Positions 60,787 through 64,000 of a stretch of DNA of 64,000 nucleotides are shown piece by piece; positions within the stretch are counted from its first letter, which is position 1; each line of letters begins with the position of its first letter. The notes beneath the pieces were generated by a model. The model saw only the letters and a program-made list of their open reading frames with translations. It ran no database searches and had not been told where the DNA came from. The position numbers and the translations under genes are program-made. Source of the DNA: Archangium violaceum (GTDB lineage: Bacteria; Myxococcota; Myxococcia; Myxococcales; Myxococcaceae); contig NZ_CP069338.1 of assembly GCF_016859125.1 (NCBI RefSeq), positions 10,419,501 to 10,483,500 of the forward strand, written 5' to 3'.

Positions 60787-62427
60787 ATGAACCTGCCCTC
60801 GAAGATTGATGTGCTGGTGGTCGGCTTCGGCCCGGTTGGCGCCGTGGTGGCCAACCTGCTCGGTGGCCATGGCGTGAGAACGCTCGTCATCGACCGCTCG
60901 CCGGAGCTGCTCACACATCCCCGCGCCATCGCGCTCGACAACGAAGCACTGCGCATCCTGCAGCTCGCCGGGCTCTCCGAGGACGCCTTCGCCACCCTCG
61001 CGATTCCCTACGTGTGCATGCACTCGCCCTACTGCGGCGAGTTCGCGCGCTTCAACACCGGCGGTTCCATCGACGGCCACCCGAAGCTGGTCACCTTCTT
61101 CCAGCCCGAGCTGGAGCAGGCGCTGCGGGCGAACGTCGCGTCCCATCCCACCGTGCACACGGCGCTGGGCGTGGAGCTGACGGAGCTCGAGGAGCGCGGC
61201 GAGACGGTCATCGCGATACTGAAGCGGGCCGACGGGAGCACGACCTCGGTGGAGGCGACCTACGTCGTCGGCGCGGATGGTGCCAGCTCCATCGTGCGTC
61301 GGCTCATCGGGTTGGACTTCCAGGGACGCACCTACGCCGAGGACTGGCTGATCGTCGACGCTCGGAACGTGCCACGGCCGATCGACCACGTGGAGTTCCT
61401 GTGCGACCCGCGACGGCCCACACCGCACATGGTGGCGCCGGGCGGGCGCGAACGTTGGGAATTCATGCTGCAAGCGGGTGAATCGCCCGAGGAGATCGCG
61501 ACCGACGAAAGCATCCGGCGCCTGCTCTCACGCTGGGGCCGGCCCGAGGACATGGTGATCGAGCGCAAGGCCGTCTACCGCTTCCACGCGCGCGTGGCCG
61601 ATGCCTTCCGCCGTGGCCGCGTGTTCCTGGCTGGCGACGCCGCCCACATCACACCGCCCTTCGTGGGCCAGGGCCTGGTCGCGGGCCTGCGCGACGCCGC
61701 CAACCTCTGTTGGAAGCTCGCCTGGGTGCTGCGGCACCGTGCCGCACCGTCGATTCTCGACAGCTACGACACCGAGCGCCGCCCGCATGCGAAGGCCATG
61801 ATCGCACTGGCCAGACGGATGGGCAGGCTGGTGATGCCAGGCAACGCCGCCGTCGCGATGTTGATGCATGGCCTGATGCGGCTGATCCGGCTCGTGCCGC
61901 CGCTGAGCACCTACGTCGCGGAGCTGGGCATCAAGCCCAAGAACCGTTTCGCGCGCGGACTGTTCGTGGCGGGGCGCGCGTCCTCGCACCTCGTCCGCGG
62001 CGGTGTGCTGCCCCAGGGTTGGCTGCGCGGCGCCGAGGGTTCGACGCGGTTGAGCGACGACGTGTTCGGCCCCTCGTTGACGCTGATCGGCTTCGGCCTG
62101 GACGCCGGCGCGCGGCTCGACGAGGCGACGCGGGCCGACTTCGCCGCTTGCGGCGGCAAGGTCGTGCAGATCCGCCATCGCGGCCAGCGCCTGCATCGAG
62201 CGGCGCACGGCGACTCCTGGGAGGACCTGCACGAAGCGCTGATTCCAGGCGCGGCCCCCTTCGGCTGGGCGGCGATCGTACGCCCGGACCGCACCGTGCT
62301 GCACGACGGTCCAGTGACCGAGGTGAATCGCCTCGTGCGCGAAGCGCTCGTTCTGCTCGGCGCGCCACGAGCGGCCGACATCGCCCCCGCCCTCCCCTAC
62401 CGCATGAACGATGGAGCGGTCCTATGA
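60787..62427 (+). CDS. FAD-dependent aromatic hydroxylase, MhpA-like
   Basis: A 546-residue class-A flavoprotein hydroxylase with an N-terminal Rossmann FAD motif (VLVVGFGPVGAVVANLL), the DG motif VVGADGASSIVRR and the second FAD motif RVFLAGDAAHITPP (about 278). A thioredoxin-like C-terminal domain closes it, as in 3-(3-hydroxyphenyl)propionate hydroxylase. It would add a hydroxyl to a phenol to make a catechol for the next enzyme. The start is uncertain: ATG 60787 chosen; ATG 60763/60766 are upstream. The stop overlaps the dioxygenase start by four bases. Confidence 0.87.
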   Translation: MNLPSKIDVLVVGFGPVGAVVANLLGGHGVRTLVIDRSPELLTHPRAIALDNEALRILQLAGLSEDAFATLAIPYVCMHSPYCGEFARFNTGGSIDGHPKLVTFFQPELEQALRANVASHPTVHTALGVELTELEERGETVIAILKRADGSTTSVEATYVVGADGASSIVRRLIGLDFQGRTYAEDWLIVDARNVPRPIDHVEFLCDPRRPTPHMVAPGGRERWEFMLQAGESPEEIATDESIRRLLSRWGRPEDMVIERKAVYRFHARVADAFRRGRVFLAGDAAHITPPFVGQGLVAGLRDAANLCWKLAWVLRHRAAPSILDSYDTERRPHAKAMIALARRMGRLVMPGNAAVAMLMHGLMRLIRLVPPLSTYVAELGIKPKNRFARGLFVAGRASSHLVRGGVLPQGWLRGAEGSTRLSDDVFGPSLTLIGFGLDAGARLDEATRADFAACGGKVVQIRHRGQRLHRAAHGDSWEDLHEALIPGAAPFGWAAIVRPDRTVLHDGPVTEVNRLVREALVLLGAPRAADIAPALPYRMNDGAVL

Positions 62428-63497
62428 CGAGACTTCCGACCCCCCACCCTGCCCGTCATCCCAACCCGACGGTGAAGGCGCAGGCACTCGCCTACCTGAT
62501 GTTCGAGCGTCCCGATCTCGAGCTCACCGAGCGCTTCCTCGCGGACTTCGGCCTGCGCGTGGTCGCGCGCACGAACGAAGCGCTATTCCTGCGCGGCACG
62601 GCACCCACGCCGTTCTGCTATGTCGCACTCCGAGGCAACAAACCGCGCTTCGTCGGCTTCGGCCTGCGCCTGGGTTCGCGCGAGGACCTGGAGAAACTCG
62701 CGACGTTGCCAGGCGCCTCGGAGATCGAGCCGGTGCCCTGGCCGGGCGGCGGTGAGCGCATCCGCCTGACCGATCCTTCCGGATTCACGGTGCACGCCGT
62801 GTCCGGCGCGGCCGAGGCCACGGGACTGCCGCACCGAGCGCCGGTGCAGCTCAACTTCGCGGACGAGCGCCCGCGCATCAACGACACGCAGCGGCCACCC
62901 GTCTCCCCGCCGGAAGTCATCCGCCTGGGCCACGTGGTGCTCGAAGTGACGGACTTCCAGGCGACCGCCGACTGGTACACGCGGCACTTCGGCTTCATCC
63001 CCTCCGACGTGCAGGTCCTGCCGGATGGCTCGCCGGCCGTCGCCTTCATGCGCCTGGATCTCGGCGACCGTCCGGCCGACCATCACACGCTGGCCCTGGC
63101 GCAGGGCGTGGTGCCGACCTACAGCCACAGCGCCTACGAAGTCGTGGACGCGGACGCCGTCGGCATGGGTCAGCGCGTGCTGCGCGACAAGGGGTGGAGG
63201 CATGCCTGGGGCATCGGCCGCCACATCCTCGGCAGCCAGATCTTCGACTACTGGCACGACCCCTACGGCGACAAGCATGAGCACTACACCGATGGCGATC
63301 TCTTCACCGCTGACGTGGCCACTGGCATCCACCCGACCTCTCGCGACGCGATGGCGCAATGGGGCCAGCCGATGCCACGCGGCTTCACCCAGCCCAGGCT
63401 CACGCCAGCGACTCTCATCCGGACCCTGCGCCACCTGCGCCGTAGCCCGGACCTGAGCGTCGGCAAGCTGATCACGCTGGCACGTCTGTTTGGCTAG
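62424..63497 (+). CDS. Extradiol (meta-cleavage) catechol dioxygenase
   Basis: A 357-residue two-module VOC-fold dioxygenase. The iron ligands are His170 (RLGHVVLEV), His235 (TYSHSAYEV) and Glu286 (DKHEHYTDG), with spacing like other two-domain extradiol enzymes such as BphC. An N-terminal module (about 20-135) lacks the ligands, as usual. It cleaves the ring next to the two hydroxyls made by the upstream hydroxylase. ATG 62424 overlaps the previous stop. Confidence 0.9.
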   Translation: MTRLPTPHPARHPNPTVKAQALAYLMFERPDLELTERFLADFGLRVVARTNEALFLRGTAPTPFCYVALRGNKPRFVGFGLRLGSREDLEKLATLPGASEIEPVPWPGGGERIRLTDPSGFTVHAVSGAAEATGLPHRAPVQLNFADERPRINDTQRPPVSPPEVIRLGHVVLEVTDFQATADWYTRHFGFIPSDVQVLPDGSPAVAFMRLDLGDRPADHHTLALAQGVVPTYSHSAYEVVDADAVGMGQRVLRDKGWRHAWGIGRHILGSQIFDYWHDPYGDKHEHYTDGDLFTADVATGIHPTSRDAMAQWGQPMPRGFTQPRLTPATLIRTLRHLRRSPDLSVGKLITLARLFG

Positions 63498-63518
63498 ACA
63501 CCTTCGAGGGAGACCGTC

Positions 63519-64000
63519 ATGGCATTGCATGTCGTGCGCTTCGAGCATCAGGGCCGCGCCCGGTGGGGCGTGATACGCGAGAACCGGATCACACCGGTTC
63601 CAGCCGACTTCGCGACCACGGGTGATTTCATCCGCGGCACGAGCATCGGCGAGCTTTCCACGCTTTCGGGCCCGAGCCTCGCCGAAACAGAGGTCAAGCT
63701 GCTTTCGCCGGTAACGCGCAACCAGCAGTTCGTCTGCCAGGGCGCGAACTACCGGCAGCACATGATCGAGTCCGGCATGGATCCGGACACCAAGACCTTC
63801 AACATGATCTTCACCAAGGCGCAGAGCTGCATCGTGCCCGCGGACAGCGAACTGGTGAAGCCCTCGCACGTGCGCTTCCTGGACTACGAAATCGAGCTGG
63901 GCCTGGTGCTCAAACGCGAGCTCGACCGCGGGGTCACGGTCACCCAGGCCAACCTGCACGAGTTCATCGCCGGCATCGTCATCGTCAACGACTACTCGGC
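63519..64000 (+). CDS. Fumarylacetoacetase-family hydrolase, 5' part
   Basis: The first 160 residues of an FAH-family protein, cut by the window end. Visible are an N-terminal FAH domain, the QFVCQGANYRQHM segment and VRFLDYEIELGLVLKRE with the acidic metal ligands of the family. In meta-cleavage pathways FAH enzymes hydrate or hydrolyse the ring-opened product. ATG 63519 follows GAGGGAG by six or seven bases and lies 21 bases after the dioxygenase stop. Confidence 0.88.
   Translation, partial: MALHVVRFEHQGRARWGVIRENRITPVPADFATTGDFIRGTSIGELSTLSGPSLAETEVKLLSPVTRNQQFVCQGANYRQHMIESGMDPDTKTFNMIFTKAQSCIVPADSELVKPSHVRFLDYEIELGLVLKRELDRGVTVTQANLHEFIAGIVIVNDYS

Overview
High-GC DNA from a myxobacterium, most likely suborder Cystobacterineae (Archangium, Cystobacter or Melittangium type). 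The clues are a MYXO-CTERM sorting tag at the end of a giant surface protein, a DUSAM-domain protein, an AgmX/PglI-type C-terminal domain, very GC-rich third codon positions and a large share of lipoproteins and outer-membrane proteins. No tRNA, rRNA, CRISPR array or intact insertion sequence was seen.

Region 1 (1-16.6 kb) is mostly chromosomal housekeeping. It opens with the 3' end of an Hsp70 that stops before the helical lid, then a DUF559 nuclease gene bracketed by two inverted REP-like palindromes. A stand-alone clpX, a GYF/AgmX membrane protein and truA follow. A minus-strand run (cysO-like carrier, JAMM protease, APS kinase with a histone-H1-like tail, larE) looks like a sulfur-handling neighbourhood. 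Next come a NarL-type two-component pair, an AI-2E-type permease, small lipoproteins, a DmpA-type peptidase and a 36-residue basic protein.

Region 2 (16.6-28.5 kb) has a TetR gene divergent from a carotenoid oxygenase, with two overlapping palindromes on the shared promoter. A flavin-dependent monooxygenase-like gene follows, then a 1661-residue protein of about 14 ASH/choice-of-anchor-D repeats with both a lipobox and a MYXO-CTERM tail, and an OmpA-family protein.

Region 3 (26.8-44.9 kb) is a type VI secretion (T6SS) cluster on the plus strand. In order: a degenerate ANL-fold protein, a DUF4280 PAAR-like tip, a TssA/IglI-like protein, tssG, tssB, tssC, an Hcp-like protein, tssK, tssE, vgrG, a separate beta-helical needle protein, tssF, tssL, a small protein, tssM and tssJ. 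No tssH/clpV, FHA or Ser/Thr kinase-phosphatase gene is present. Facing it on the minus strand (44.9-51.8 kb) is what looks like an effector island: lipase, second VgrG with a helical tail, two coiled-coil proteins, a frameshifted Cys-rich lipoprotein and a DUSAM protein, with visibly lower GC in places.

Region 4 (52.1-59.9 kb) holds a tandem D-Ala-D-Ala-ligase-like ATP-grasp fusion, RDD and DUF4177 proteins, hemB, a small coiled-coil protein and an ABC export operon. Region 5 (59.9 kb to the end) is a TetR gene divergent from an aromatic-degradation operon (flavoprotein hydroxylase, extradiol dioxygenase, fumarylacetoacetase-family hydrolase) that runs off the window.

Family calls come from motifs read in the translations and from remembered family knowledge. 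No database search was run.
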